From: Spirochaetota bacterium
Lineage (GTDB): Bacteria; Spirochaetota; Spirochaetia; Treponematales; UBA12059
Direction: 5' to 3'
Assembly: GCA_018816345.1 (NCBI GenBank)
Contig: JAHIWG010000110.1
Coordinates: forward strand, 1 to 64,000
DNA: 64,000 nt
Made by a program: the position numbers and the translations under genes. Each line of letters starts with the position of its first letter. The first letter of the stretch is position 1. Below are positions 1 through 8,478 of the stretch, piece by piece. The notes under the pieces were generated by a model. It did not search any database. It saw nothing but the letters and a program-made list of their open reading frames with translations, and had not been told where the DNA came from.

Positions 1-164
1 CCGGCCGGCGCCTCTTCCCGCGCCGCGCGCGCGGAATCGAGGCGCCCGGTGAGGCGCTTGGTTATCTCGGCGTACAGCGGCCTCGACGCGTCGTCCCCGC
101 AGAGGTCGGGATGATAGCGCCTGATGAGGCTCTTGAGACGCTTCGCGTATCCGTCCTTATCGAT
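1..164 (-). CDS. J-domain protein, 5' part only (cut by window edge)
   Basis: The reading frame leaving the window edge contains a helix, the HPD tripeptide (codons at 113..105) and a following loop, the signature of the J domain that stimulates Hsp70 ATPase. The start is odd. The frame begins at ATC (164..162) exactly six bases after a perfect AGGAGG (176..171), and no ATG, GTG or TTG sits near it. The frame stays open upstream inside the preceding gene, so a more distant start is possible. The first codons overlap the end of the upstream gene by 8 bases, which suggests translational coupling. The J domain is short (little sequence before HPD), as in co-chaperone-like fusion proteins rather than full DnaJ. 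The rest of the protein lies outside the window. Confidence 0.6.
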   Translation of the reverse strand, partial: MDKDGYAKRLKSLIRRYHPDLCGDDASRPLYAEITKRLTGRLDSARAAREEAPA

Positions 165-1152
165 GGAGCGCCTCCTCGGGCCTATAGCGCGCGAGCACCC
201 TGAGCGCCCTGAGCGTATTCCATCGCCCCGGCTCGCCGCTCGGCTCGACCACGAAATACGTCGCGCCCGCCTGTGACGCCGAGCGCCAGCGCCCGCTCGG
301 GTCGCGCGCCGCGACGACGGCGTCCAAGGCCCCGGACATGCGCCCGTCGTACGGCAGGCCGCGCTCCCGGAACAGGTCGAGGCAGCGGAGGACGTCGTAT
401 TTCCACCTGACCGGGAAGGGGAATTTGAAGAACTCGTCCTTGATCGTCTCCCCGGTCCGCTCGGACCGGTACAGCCGGTGCCGCAGGATGAACTCGACCC
501 CGTCCGCGATCGCCCGGCGGATGTCGTCGCGCCGATAGCCGCCCGAGGCGTCGTCGAAGGCCCACAGGCCCTCGAGAACGCTGATGGTCGTATGGAGCGA
601 GCTCTTGACGCCGCCCTGGTAGTACGCGCAGTTCCAGCCGCCGTCCGACATCCGCCTCTCGAGCAGGAAGTCGGCTACGGCCCTGACCGTCGGGACGGAG
701 GCGCCGCCAGCCGCGAGGCCGAAGCGGCTCGAGACCCCGAGGAGCATGCCGTTCACGCAGACGTCGCTATACGGCACCGTCCTCGCGTAGTTGACGCCTC
801 CGTCGATCCCCGTCGGGTAGCCGAGGAGCAAGGCCGCGGATTCCCGGCAGGCCGCGACGTCGGAAGGAAGCCCCAGCTGGGCCAGCTCGTACAGGACGTA
901 GTGGGTACAGGTCCACTTGGGGCCGTAGGCGCCCCTTCCCCAGTGCCCGTCCTCCCCGCGCCGGTCGAGCAGGCCGCGAGCCCAGCCGCGGCGGCCTATC
1001 GCGGCGCGAACGCCCGCGAGCCCGGCGTCGGCGGTACCGAGGAGATCGCGCCCGACGCGATAGGCCAAGGACGGGTCGTCATCCTCCAAGAGCCAAGACA
1101 GCGCGGTCTCGCCCACGAAGAGCCTCCGCGCTACGCCGCCCGATTTCAGCAT
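157..1152 (-). CDS. Prenyltransferase/squalene-cyclase-fold protein, function unknown
   Basis: A 331-residue soluble protein with no signal peptide or membrane segment. Repeated helix pairs with GxW-type turns are visible (DGHWG near residue 70, DGGWN near 170, SGRW near 290). This is the pattern of the alpha/alpha-barrel prenyltransferase and squalene oxidase repeat superfamily. The DxDD motif of true class II terpene cyclases is not evident, so a cyclase reaction is not supported. Similar stand-alone proteins are usually annotated only as repeat proteins. It is the third gene of a run that starts with Nudix and DUF1697 proteins (11-base gap to the upstream gene) and is followed by the J-domain gene. 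The ATG at 1152 is the first in frame. Confidence 0.6.
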   Translation of the reverse strand: MLKSGGVARRLFVGETALSWLLEDDDPSLAYRVGRDLLGTADAGLAGVRAAIGRRGWARGLLDRRGEDGHWGRGAYGPKWTCTHYVLYELAQLGLPSDVAACRESAALLLGYPTGIDGGVNYARTVPYSDVCVNGMLLGVSSRFGLAAGGASVPTVRAVADFLLERRMSDGGWNCAYYQGGVKSSLHTTISVLEGLWAFDDASGGYRRDDIRRAIADGVEFILRHRLYRSERTGETIKDEFFKFPFPVRWKYDVLRCLDLFRERGLPYDGRMSGALDAVVAARDPSGRWRSASQAGATYFVVEPSGEPGRWNTLRALRVLARYRPEEALHR

Positions 1153-1163
1153 CCGCGGCTCCG

Positions 1164-1760
1164 CTACGCGTCAGGCTCGCGGGCCGCTATCCAGGTCGGG
1201 CCGCGCTCGTCGGCGGCCAGCTCGAGCAGCCCTACCATGGACGACCAGGGCCTGGTCGTCGCCGGAGCCTTTAGCACTTTCTCGATGAAGGCGTTCGACC
1301 GGCGGGACGACTCGTAGCCGGCGCCGTAGTAGGAGAACACGGCCGAGCCGACGACCTCGTGCTCGTCGACCCCGTTCATCGTCTCCAGGAGCAGGGCGAG
1401 GTCCTCGCGGGACGGCTCGTGGCCCAGCACTGTAACGAACAGCCGTTCCGTCGGGCCGCGATCGGCCAGAGGATGGGAAGCGGCCGCGAAGCGCAGCTCG
1501 TCCAGGGTCATGAGGACGACGCCGAGGGAGCCGCCGGCGGAGTGCCGCAGCTCGTAGCCTATCTCAGCCTCCATCTTCCTCCGGCTATTGTCCACGGCGT
1601 CGAACGCCGCGTCGCCGCTTGGCCCGTACATGCGGATACGCTTGAAACCGATATACGACAAGACCTTCCGCAGGCCTTCGGCCGCGGAAGGCAAGCCGAG
1701 CGGGGAGCAGGGATCGGCGGGCCCTCCCGCGCCCCGGAGAAGCGCTATATAGACGCTCAC
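1164..1760 (-). CDS. DUF1697 family protein
   Basis: A 198-residue cytoplasmic protein. The N-terminal pattern YIALLRG, followed by an LRKVLSYIGF segment and a phosphate-loop-like GPSGDAAF, matches DUF1697, a widespread family of unknown function whose usual length is about 180 residues. The start is GTG and its GTGA overlaps the stop of the upstream Nudix gene by 4 bases, so the two are almost surely translated together. No catalytic residues can be assigned. Together with the Nudix protein it suggests a small housekeeping operon, but no pathway can be named from sequence alone. Confidence 0.8.
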   Translation of the reverse strand: MSVYIALLRGAGGPADPCSPLGLPSAAEGLRKVLSYIGFKRIRMYGPSGDAAFDAVDNSRRKMEAEIGYELRHSAGGSLGVVLMTLDELRFAAASHPLADRGPTERLFVTVLGHEPSREDLALLLETMNGVDEHEVVGSAVFSYYGAGYESSRRSNAFIEKVLKAPATTRPWSSMVGLLELAADERGPTWIAAREPDA

Positions 1761-2323
1761 GCCTTAGCCCCCACGGCGTCGCTTCCGGCGGCGCGCTCAG
1801 AAAGCCCCGCGAGCCCGCGCCTAATCTCCTTGAGCGCCCGGGTCTCCCGGCCTATCCATTTCGTCGCCCTGCCGCCTCGCTTCTCCATGCTCTCCTCGTT
1901 CAGGGCTATCGCCTCGTCCAGCCCTACCCAGCGGGGGCTGAAGCCGAGCCTCGCCTCGTAGTCGTCGAGGCGCAAGTCCAGCCCGGTCTCCTCGACGGTG
2001 ACGAGGTAATAGGACGATCGCATCATGAAATAATCCAGCCATGCCTCCTTGGGCCGGTCGTACTCGACAATCTCGCCGATGCGCTCTATCACGCGGCCCA
2101 CGACGGCGCCCGCCTCCTCCCGCACCTCCCGCGACAGCGCGTCCTCGTGGCGCTCGCCGGGCTCGATGCCGCCGCCGGGGAATTTGTACTCGTCGCCGGA
2201 CGACGAATAAATCATCAGTATCGAGTCGCCGCGGAGGACGACGGCCCTCACGGCCTGCCGCACGAAGGACCGGCCGGAAAGGGAGAGGCCTTGGGCGTGG
2301 TAAATCTCGTCGTCGAACAGCAT
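1757..2323 (-). CDS. Nudix hydrolase
   Basis: A 188-residue protein of the Nudix superfamily, which cleaves nucleoside diphosphates linked to another moiety using Mg2+. The Nudix box is clear at about residues 51-73: Gly, then GE after GIEP, then REVREEAG with the metal-binding glutamates in place. Nothing in the sequence identifies the substrate; a basic C-terminal tail follows the domain. It is the first gene of the run 2323 to 1, with a modest AAAGGGG ribosome site before the ATG. Its stop overlaps the start of the DUF1697 gene by 4 bases. Confidence 0.9.
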   Translation of the reverse strand: MLFDDEIYHAQGLSLSGRSFVRQAVRAVVLRGDSILMIYSSSGDEYKFPGGGIEPGERHEDALSREVREEAGAVVGRVIERIGEIVEYDRPKEAWLDYFMMRSSYYLVTVEETGLDLRLDDYEARLGFSPRWVGLDEAIALNEESMEKRGGRATKWIGRETRALKEIRRGLAGLSERAAGSDAVGAKA

Positions 2324-2517
2324 CGGCGCTACCCCTTTCGAAAATGGTGCGGAGCTTCGTACGAGGCGTCGGGAACGCGGGCCTACCGCCTCGGTAGTAT
2401 AGACTATATCGCGGCGGCGCGATACCGCCGGGGTCCGCGGCGAGCGGCTCGGCGAGCGGATAGCGAAGAGCCGGCGCGTCGGCTATACTCGCTGGCTAGA
2501 CGATAGGAGGAGGCACC

Positions 2518-2775
2518 ATGGGCATCGTAAGCGTCATAGTCGGCGGGTGCGTACTGATGACGATAGTCGCGATCATAGGCGATTACATGAGCAAGGCGAG
2601 GCTCCAGGCCCCGGCCGCCGATACGGCCGCCCTTCGCGGGCTCTCCGATAGGATAGAGGCGCTGGAGGCCCAGGCGCGCGAACGGGACGCGAAGATAGAG
2701 CGGCTAGAAGGCGACCTCGCGTTCACGACGAGGCTCCTTGAGGCCAAGCACGATACCGATCAGCGGACCGGCTGA
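2518..2775 (+). CDS. Small membrane protein with coiled coil, PspB-like architecture
   Basis: An 85-residue protein: one N-terminal transmembrane helix (about residues 3-24), then a charged heptad-rich segment (about 38-75) predicted to form a coiled coil. Size and order match phage shock protein B, which anchors the PspA/PspC stress response at the inner membrane, but no PspA or PspC lies nearby and similarity beyond architecture is weak. A strong GGAGGAGG ribosome site sits before the ATG and a TATACT -10 box lies at 2484-2489. Ile codons are 5 ATA, 2 ATC and 0 ATT, typical of this window. It could also be an unrelated membrane coiled-coil protein. Confidence 0.7.
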   Translation: MGIVSVIVGGCVLMTIVAIIGDYMSKARLQAPAADTAALRGLSDRIEALEAQARERDAKIERLEGDLAFTTRLLEAKHDTDQRTG

Positions 2776-2849
2776 TCGGGAACCTGCCGCGGATCGCCGG
2801 CGGGCCCCGTATCGACGCCGAGCCGCGACGCGCGGCCCTTGAAGCCAAG

Positions 2850-2892
2850 AAAAAGGCGCTCCGAACGGGAACAAGGCCCGCATCGAAGCGCC
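2850..2892 (-). terminator. Intrinsic terminator after the beta-barrel gene
   Basis: On the minus strand a long stem (GGCGCT pairing with AGCGCC, extended inward through TCGA/TCGG and GCGGG/CCCGT) is followed at once by TTTTT. It lies about 70 bases after the stop of the barrel gene at 2964. Confidence 0.8.
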
Positions 2893-2963
2893 GTACGACT
2901 AGCTATCAAGCCCCCGTACAGAAGCCCCCGCGCCGGCGGGCGGATACCGGCCGCGGCGGCCCG

Positions 2964-3644
2964 CTAGAACGCTACTCCCACGTTCACGCCGAAGAATACG
3001 CCGCTGCGGTCGAACCCGTCCTCGAACGCCTGCGGCTTGGGTATCACGGTCCCCGACGCGTCGGTATATCGCCAGCCGTCGTCCCCGCCTACGAGGCCGT
3101 AGAGCCTGAAGCCGACGAACGGCTCGGCGAAGAAGGCGAGCGATGAACCGAACAGGACGTACTTGAGGCCGACGCTCGCTCCCGCCCCGAGCCCGAAGGC
3201 GTCGGCGTCGAAGGTGTACGCCGGGACGCCCGGGTCCACCGCGGTCCAGCCCCTCACCGAGGCGCCGAGGCACCCCACGAACGCGCCGACGTAGGGGCCG
3301 ACTATGCCGGGGGATAGGAACCGGTCCTTGATGAAATCCCCGACGTCGACGCCAGAGAGCAAGCCGCCGAGAGCCTGCCCGAAGTAGAAGCGGCCCTCGA
3401 CGGAGGCGTCGAAATAGCCTATATCGGATATCCAGAAGAAATTAGGAGAAACGGAGAGCGAGCCTTTCACGGAGAACCGATCGCCGAGGGCCCGTTCATA
3501 CGAGCCGGAATAGAGATTGAATATGACGGCGACGGGATCGAAGCTCGCGGCGTTCATCGTACGGCCCGAGCCGCCTTCATCCCCGTACGCCGCGATTCCG
3601 GCGACCAGCGCGACGCCGAGCGCCGCTATTCGTATACCTTTCAT
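2964..3644 (-). CDS. Outer-membrane beta-barrel protein (hypothetical)
   Basis: A 226-residue protein with a signal peptide (residues 1 to about 21, cleavage near AAYG). The mature part is made of alternating hydrophobic and polar strands rich in Gly, Phe and Tyr, and ends in a strand closing with ...NVGVAF, a terminal aromatic residue typical of outer-membrane barrels. The pattern matches small 8-10-strand porin-like or OmpA-like barrels common in treponemes. I cannot name the family. A GGGGG ribosome site precedes the ATG. The gene is monocistronic, with an intrinsic terminator downstream and divergent genes upstream. Confidence 0.7.
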   Translation of the reverse strand: MKGIRIAALGVALVAGIAAYGDEGGSGRTMNAASFDPVAVIFNLYSGSYERALGDRFSVKGSLSVSPNFFWISDIGYFDASVEGRFYFGQALGGLLSGVDVGDFIKDRFLSPGIVGPYVGAFVGCLGASVRGWTAVDPGVPAYTFDADAFGLGAGASVGLKYVLFGSSLAFFAEPFVGFRLYGLVGGDDGWRYTDASGTVIPKPQAFEDGFDRSGVFFGVNVGVAF

Positions 3645-3764
3645 CGAACCCCCGATACATAGTATTAAACGCGCGAATAGCCTCGAATGGATAATGCACG
3701 CCGGCGGCTCCGGGAAAGAAGTACTATACGGCTAGGAACCAGCACTCTTTAGTAACGGCGAAAA

Positions 3765-3793
3765 ATGACAAAAGTCATATACCGTGGTACAGT
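3765..3793 (+). promoter_or_regulatory. Promoter with palindrome over the -35 box
   Basis: ATGACA (3765-3770), 17 bases, TACAGT (3788-3793), then only 8 bases to the ATG at 3802. A perfect palindrome ATGAC-AAAA-GTCAT (3765-3778) covers the -35 box and could be a repressor or regulator site. No Shine-Dalgarno is present. Confidence 0.6.
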
Positions 3794-3801
3794 GGGCCTG
3801 G

Positions 3802-4731
3802 ATGCGAACGTACTACACCTATTGGAATTACGCGACGTATGGCATCGCTGTCATCGCTATAGCCGGTTTATGCCTCGCCTCGAAGGAGGCGTTCGATAGA
3901 AGGTCGGGCCCGCTCTCGCGGGCCGGCATCGGGTCTCTTATCGCGGCGGCCATAGCCCTACCGCTCTCGGCGACGTGCCCGTACCCGGGCTGGGACGTAG
4001 CGCTACGCCTGGGGGGCATCGTCTGCCTCCTCGGCGGGCTCGCGCTCATCTCGTCGAAGGCGGCCTTAGCCAGGCTCCGCAGCCGGCGCGGCGCGGCGCG
4101 CGGGCGCGGCGAGCCGCGGCTAGCGCGCTGGATACTGGACTCGCTGCGGGACAGCGTAATTATCATGGACTCGGACTATCGCCTCCTCTCGTGGGGCGCC
4201 CTGCGGTTCGGGGAGCTCGGCCCGTTCCGCGGCGACTCCCTCCGGGTCCTGGTAGCGCGCCTCGAGGAGGCCGGATACGAGCCCGAGCTCGCCGCGGTGC
4301 TCGGGCGGGTCGCGGCGGGCGAGTCGCCGACGGGCGAGCTGGACCGAGGCGCCCGCCGCTTCAGGTATTGGCGTTCCGAGATAGGCACCGGAGACGTACG
4401 CGGCTACGCGTTCTGCCTCGGCGACGTGAGCGGCGAGTACGCGATGGCGAGATCCCTCGAGGCGCAGAATACCCGCCTCCTGAACCGCTACGCGAGGCTG
4501 ATCGACGAGGCGGCCCTCGATAGGTCGATAGAGCTCGAGAAGCGGACGCTCGCCGCCCAAAGGGAGGCGACTTCGCGGATCAGGTCGTACCTGAGGGCGC
4601 AGAGCGGCCGGCTACGGCTCCTCGCGGAGGGCTCGGTACCCGAGGCCGCGCAGATACAGACGGCGATAGCCGAATCGAGGGAGGCCATGGAACGCGTTCG
4701 CGAGGCGGTCCATAGCATCCCGTACAGTTAA
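3802..4731 (+). CDS. Membrane sensor protein with PAS-like domain, no kinase domain
   Basis: A 309-residue protein. Three hydrophobic segments (within the first 90 residues) are followed by a PAS-like domain (about 105-215, containing DSVIIMDSDYRLLSW) and a long helical, coiled-coil C-terminus. No HATPase motif (N, G1, G2 boxes) is present, so it cannot phosphorylate by itself. It is directly upstream of a NarL-type regulator and a full histidine kinase, so it is probably an extra sensor subunit or a decayed kinase of the same pathway. An in-frame GTG at 3784 lies inside the promoter, so the ATG at 3802 is the chosen start. Confidence 0.65.
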   Translation: MRTYYTYWNYATYGIAVIAIAGLCLASKEAFDRRSGPLSRAGIGSLIAAAIALPLSATCPYPGWDVALRLGGIVCLLGGLALISSKAALARLRSRRGAARGRGEPRLARWILDSLRDSVIIMDSDYRLLSWGALRFGELGPFRGDSLRVLVARLEEAGYEPELAAVLGRVAAGESPTGELDRGARRFRYWRSEIGTGDVRGYAFCLGDVSGEYAMARSLEAQNTRLLNRYARLIDEAALDRSIELEKRTLAAQREATSRIRSYLRAQSGRLRLLAEGSVPEAAQIQTAIAESREAMERVREAVHSIPYS

Positions 4732-4743
4732 GGGGAGCCGAGC

Positions 4744-5391
4744 ATGGCGAAACGCATCGTACTCGCGGAGGATCATCCGCTAATCCTATCCTCGCTCTCG
4801 AACCTGCTCGTCGCCGAGCCGGACATCGAGATCGTCGCGTCGTGCTCCGACGGGATCAAGGCGCTCGAGGCCGCGACGGCCCTGCGCCCGGACGTCGCCG
4901 TGCTCGACGTTCGCATGCCCGGCCTGACTGGCCTCGAGGTGGCGGAACGGCTCAAGGAGGCGGCGCCCGAGGTCGGGGTCCTCCTCATGACTACGTTCGA
5001 GGAGCGGTCGACGATACTATCGGCGCTCGGGATAGGGGTCAGGGGCTTCGCGCTCAAGGACATCGAGCCCGCCGCCTTCATCGCCGCTATCAGGGGGGTG
5101 GCCGCCGGCCTCATCGCGTACCACGCCTGCGTAGCTCCCTACCTCGCGGCCGCGGAAGGCCAGCGCGAGGGCGATATCGACGAGGAGGCCGTAGAGCGCT
5201 ACGGGCTGACCGCGTCGGACCTCAGGATAGTCGGGTATATAGTCAAGGGGATGAGCAACAAGGAGATAGCCGACGCCGACCGTTGCTCGGAAGGCACGGT
5301 GAAGAACCGGGTATCGTCGATACTCTCGAAGACCGGCCTGCAGGCCAGGACGCAGATAGCCGTGCGCGCGATCAAGGAAGGGCTCGTCTAG
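4744..5391 (+). CDS. NarL/LuxR-type response regulator
   Basis: A 215-residue regulator. The receiver domain covers residues 3-120, with the acidic pocket E9-D10, phospho-acceptor D55 and conserved Lys in LKDIEP. A C-terminal LuxR-type helix-turn-helix covers about 150-210 (GLTASDLRIVGYI, then NKEIA and TVKNRVSSIL). It should be phosphorylated by the histidine kinase 3 bases downstream and act as a DNA-binding transcription factor. A GGGGAG ribosome site precedes the ATG. Ile codons counted here: 11 ATC, 7 ATA, 0 ATT. The target genes are not evident; the palindrome at 3765-3778 is one candidate site. Confidence 0.92.
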   Translation: MAKRIVLAEDHPLILSSLSNLLVAEPDIEIVASCSDGIKALEAATALRPDVAVLDVRMPGLTGLEVAERLKEAAPEVGVLLMTTFEERSTILSALGIGVRGFALKDIEPAAFIAAIRGVAAGLIAYHACVAPYLAAAEGQREGDIDEEAVERYGLTASDLRIVGYIVKGMSNKEIADADRCSEGTVKNRVSSILSKTGLQARTQIAVRAIKEGLV

Positions 5392-5394
5392 GCC

Positions 5395-6981
5395 ATGGCC
5401 ATGGGCCTCGGGCTCGCCCGCGAGATATTCTGGATACAGCTCGCTCACCTCCTGGCGCTGACCGCGGTGCTCCTCGCCAATCTCGCGTTCCTCGGACGGG
5501 CCGGCAAGGACTCGACGCTCTACCGCTACATACAGCTCCAATCCTGCCTCGCGCTCTGGATACTGGCCAAGATAATGAAGACGATTTCTCCCACGGCCGA
5601 TATACGCTGGGCCTGGATAGTCGTCCAGTACCTCGGGGTATGCGCCCTCGGCCCCTCGTTCTTCCATTTCGCCTTTCGGTACGCGATACGCAGGAGACCG
5701 CGCGGGATCGCGGCGCTATACGCCATCGGAGGAGCCTTCTTCGTCGTCTTCGCGACGAATCCGGCGCACCACCTCTACTACGCGACGTACTATTTCTACG
5801 ACGACAGCTTCGGCCCCGTTTTCTACGTCCATTCGGCCTATACCTACGGCTTGATACTGGCTGGGATATGGCTCGCCGCAAGGGGCTTCGGGCGAGGGCG
5901 ATCGAGGAGCCAGACCGATATAGCCATCGCGGCGTCGGCCTCCATTCCCCTCGTCGTCAACGCGCTCTACATAGCCGGCGCCATCAAGCCGCTATTCGAC
6001 GTGACGCCCATAATGATGAGCCTGTCGCTGGGCCTCTTCGCGTTCGCGGCCTTCAGGCACGGCTTCCTCGGGGTCCTCCCGTTCGACGCCGACTCGATTA
6101 TACGGGGACTGCCCGATCCCGTAGTCGTGACCAGTCCCTCGGGGGAGGTCGCGTACTCGACTATGCCCGACGACGCCACGGATTTCGGCAGGTACAGTAC
6201 GAGGCGCATCAGGGGGTATAGGATAGAGCTATTCGCCGACTTCGGGCGGATGCGGCGGCTGGAGCGGGAATACGACGAGCGCAACCGCGTCCTCCAGGGG
6301 TTGAACGCGCGGCTGCAGGAGCAGAACGCCAAGAAGGCGGTGCTCTACGAGGCCGAGGCCTCCAACCGCGCGAGGATGGACCTGCACGACGTGCTCGGGC
6401 ACTCCATCACGCTCGTGACGCTCCTGCTCCGGTCGGCCGCGTCCCGCCTGGCCGCGGCTCCCGACGAGGCTCGCAGGCTCGCGGCGCAGGCGTACGACCA
6501 GGCGCGAGCCTCAATAACCAGGCTCGACGGCATCGCGGATAGCTGCGACGGCTCCGGCGGCCGGGGCGGGTTCGAGCTGCTATCGCGCCTCGTAGGCGAT
6601 ATAGTCGCGTCGTACCAGGACGCCGGGCTGGCCGTCGAGTACTCGAGCCGGGGCCGGGAACGGGCCCTGAGCGCCCCGCTCGCCCGAGCCTTGGAGCGCT
6701 GTTGCCAGGAAGCCTTCACCAACGCCGTGAAGCACGCGGGGGCGCGCTCCGTGTTCGCGGGGGCGGTGTTCGGCCCGGCCTCGGTAACGCTGGCCGTAGT
6801 CGACGACGGAGCCGGGACGGACTCGTTCCAGCCCGGCCAGGGCATCACCATGATGAGAGACCGCCTCGAGCCCTTCGGCGGCGAGCTCCGCGTCTCCACG
6901 GCGCCGGGCGAAGGGTTCTGCCTGTCTATCGTCGCCCCGTACCTGCCGCCGGGCGCCAGGCGGGCCGAGGCCGGCGCCTAG
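5395..6981 (+). CDS. 7TM-type sensor histidine kinase (HisKA_3/HATPase)
   Basis: A 528-residue membrane kinase. About seven hydrophobic segments fill residues 8-235 in the pattern of the HisKA 7TM sensor domain (TNPAHHLYY between helices). A short PAS-like remnant and a coiled coil (about 285-325) follow. The dimerisation/phosphotransfer helix has LHDVLGHS (phospho-His in LHDV). The ATPase domain carries the N box (EAFTNAVKHAG), the G1 box (DDGAG) and a GITMMRDR motif near the end. It belongs to the NarX/DesK-like class that pairs with NarL regulators such as its neighbour. The ATG is 3 bases after the regulator stop, so expression is coupled. Confidence 0.9.
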   Translation: MAMGLGLAREIFWIQLAHLLALTAVLLANLAFLGRAGKDSTLYRYIQLQSCLALWILAKIMKTISPTADIRWAWIVVQYLGVCALGPSFFHFAFRYAIRRRPRGIAALYAIGGAFFVVFATNPAHHLYYATYYFYDDSFGPVFYVHSAYTYGLILAGIWLAARGFGRGRSRSQTDIAIAASASIPLVVNALYIAGAIKPLFDVTPIMMSLSLGLFAFAAFRHGFLGVLPFDADSIIRGLPDPVVVTSPSGEVAYSTMPDDATDFGRYSTRRIRGYRIELFADFGRMRRLEREYDERNRVLQGLNARLQEQNAKKAVLYEAEASNRARMDLHDVLGHSITLVTLLLRSAASRLAAAPDEARRLAAQAYDQARASITRLDGIADSCDGSGGRGGFELLSRLVGDIVASYQDAGLAVEYSSRGRERALSAPLARALERCCQEAFTNAVKHAGARSVFAGAVFGPASVTLAVVDDGAGTDSFQPGQGITMMRDRLEPFGGELRVSTAPGEGFCLSIVAPYLPPGARRAEAGA

Positions 6982-7002
6982 CCCCCGAGGGCGCCTCGCA
7001 GC

Positions 7003-8412
7003 CTAGAGCTCGTAGCGCTCGCCGTACTCCACGATCCTGACGTCGGCGATGCCCTTGCTCTCCAGGAACTTCTTCTGCGCCTCCACGGCCTCGTCCTCGC
7101 CGTGCACCAGGAACACGGTCTTCAGCGACGACAGGTCCATGCGGCTCATCCAGTCCCATATCTCCTGGTAGTCCGCGTGGGCGCTGAACGCCTTTATCTC
7201 CTCGACCCTCGCCTTGACCTTGTAGATATCTCCGTGGATACGCACTTCCTTCTGCCCGTCGCGGATGCGCCGCCCCAGGGTGTTGGCGGCCATGTAGCCG
7301 ACGACCAGGATGGTGTTGCGGTCGTCCGAGATGTTATGGATCAGGTGATGCTGTATCCTGCCCGCCTCGCACATCCCGTCCGCCGACATGATTATGGCCG
7401 GGGAGTTCAGGTTGTTGAGCATCTTGGAATCGTTCACGCTCGTGCTGAAGCGGAGCTCGTTGAAGCCGAACGGGTTATTGTGGTGCTTGATGAAGGCCTC
7501 GTGGGTCTCCTGGTCGTAGCATTCCGGATGGACCTGGAAGATGCTCGTCGCGTTCACGGCCATGGGCGAATCCACCCATATAGGTATCTTGGGGATGCGC
7601 CCCTGGTCGACGAGCATATGGAAATGGTAGATCAGCTCCTGGGTACGCTCTATCGCGAAGGCGGGGATTATTATCTTGCCTCCGCGCTTGACCGTGTCGT
7701 TGACCACCTGGGCGAGGCGCTCCTCCGCGTCGACGGTCGACTCGTGCCTCCTGTCGCCGTAGGTGCTCTCCACGACGAGGTAGTCGACGGGCGCCATGGC
7801 GACGGGGTCCCGGATTATGGGCTTATCGGGGCGTCCGAGGTCCCCGCAGAAGCCTATGCGGACGACGCGCCCGTCCGCTCCCGTCGCGGTCACGTGGGCG
7901 GTGGCTGACCCGAGTATGTGCCCGGCGTCGCGGAATTCCAGCTTGACGTCCCGGCTCACCTGGATGGGCCGCTCGTACGACACCGTGACGAACTGGCCAG
8001 TGGCCTCGACGGCGTCCAGCTCGTCGTACATGGGCTTCCAGTCGAAGCTGGCGCCGCGCTTGGCCGCCTGCTTGCCTAGGTACTCGGCGTCCCGGGCCTG
8101 GATGCGGGCGGAATCCATCATTATGAGGTTCGCCAGGTCGCGGGAGGCGGGCGTCGAGTATATATTGCCATTGAACCCCCGCTTGGTCAGCAAGGGCAGG
8201 AGCCCGCAGTGGTCGAAGTGCGCGTGGGTCAGGATGACCGCCTCGATGGACTCGGGGTCTCGGACCAAGGCGCGGTTCTTCTTATCGCAGGGCTCGCGCT
8301 TGCCTTGGAAGGCCCCGCAGTCGACGAGGTAACGCCTGCCGTCGATCTCGAGAACGTGCTTGGAGCCTGTGACCTCGCGGGCGGCTCCTTCGGAATACAG
8401 TGTTATAGCCAT
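7003..8412 (-). CDS. MBL-fold beta-CASP ribonuclease
   Basis: A 469-residue protein of the metallo-beta-lactamase/beta-CASP class that processes RNA. The metal motif HAHFDH is at residues 63-68. Further ligands sit in the DAGHILGSA and GDLG segments, and a beta-CASP domain occupies the middle. The C-terminal RMMBL domain has FSAHADYQEIW and VFLVHGE. Length and order match the bacterial YciR/CPSF-like group, not RNase J (about 550 residues). Expected to be a cytoplasmic endo- or exoribonuclease; its substrate is unknown. There is no Shine-Dalgarno; a promoter ends 6 bases before the ATG. Confidence 0.92.
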   Translation of the reverse strand: MAITLYSEGAAREVTGSKHVLEIDGRRYLVDCGAFQGKREPCDKKNRALVRDPESIEAVILTHAHFDHCGLLPLLTKRGFNGNIYSTPASRDLANLIMMDSARIQARDAEYLGKQAAKRGASFDWKPMYDELDAVEATGQFVTVSYERPIQVSRDVKLEFRDAGHILGSATAHVTATGADGRVVRIGFCGDLGRPDKPIIRDPVAMAPVDYLVVESTYGDRRHESTVDAEERLAQVVNDTVKRGGKIIIPAFAIERTQELIYHFHMLVDQGRIPKIPIWVDSPMAVNATSIFQVHPECYDQETHEAFIKHHNNPFGFNELRFSTSVNDSKMLNNLNSPAIIMSADGMCEAGRIQHHLIHNISDDRNTILVVGYMAANTLGRRIRDGQKEVRIHGDIYKVKARVEEIKAFSAHADYQEIWDWMSRMDLSSLKTVFLVHGEDEAVEAQKKFLESKGIADVRIVEYGERYEL

Positions 8413-8418
8413 TCATAT

Positions 8419-8447
8419 AGGATAGGCCCATTCCGGCCTCCCCGCAA
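8419..8447 (-). promoter_or_regulatory. Promoter of the beta-CASP nuclease gene
   Basis: On the minus strand TTGCGG (8447-8442), 17 bases, TATCCT (8424-8419), 6 bases, ATG at 8412. This implies a transcript with almost no leader. Confidence 0.45.
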
Positions 8448-8478
8448 GGTCTTTGAGCGGGGTCCTACCGGAAGGGCG

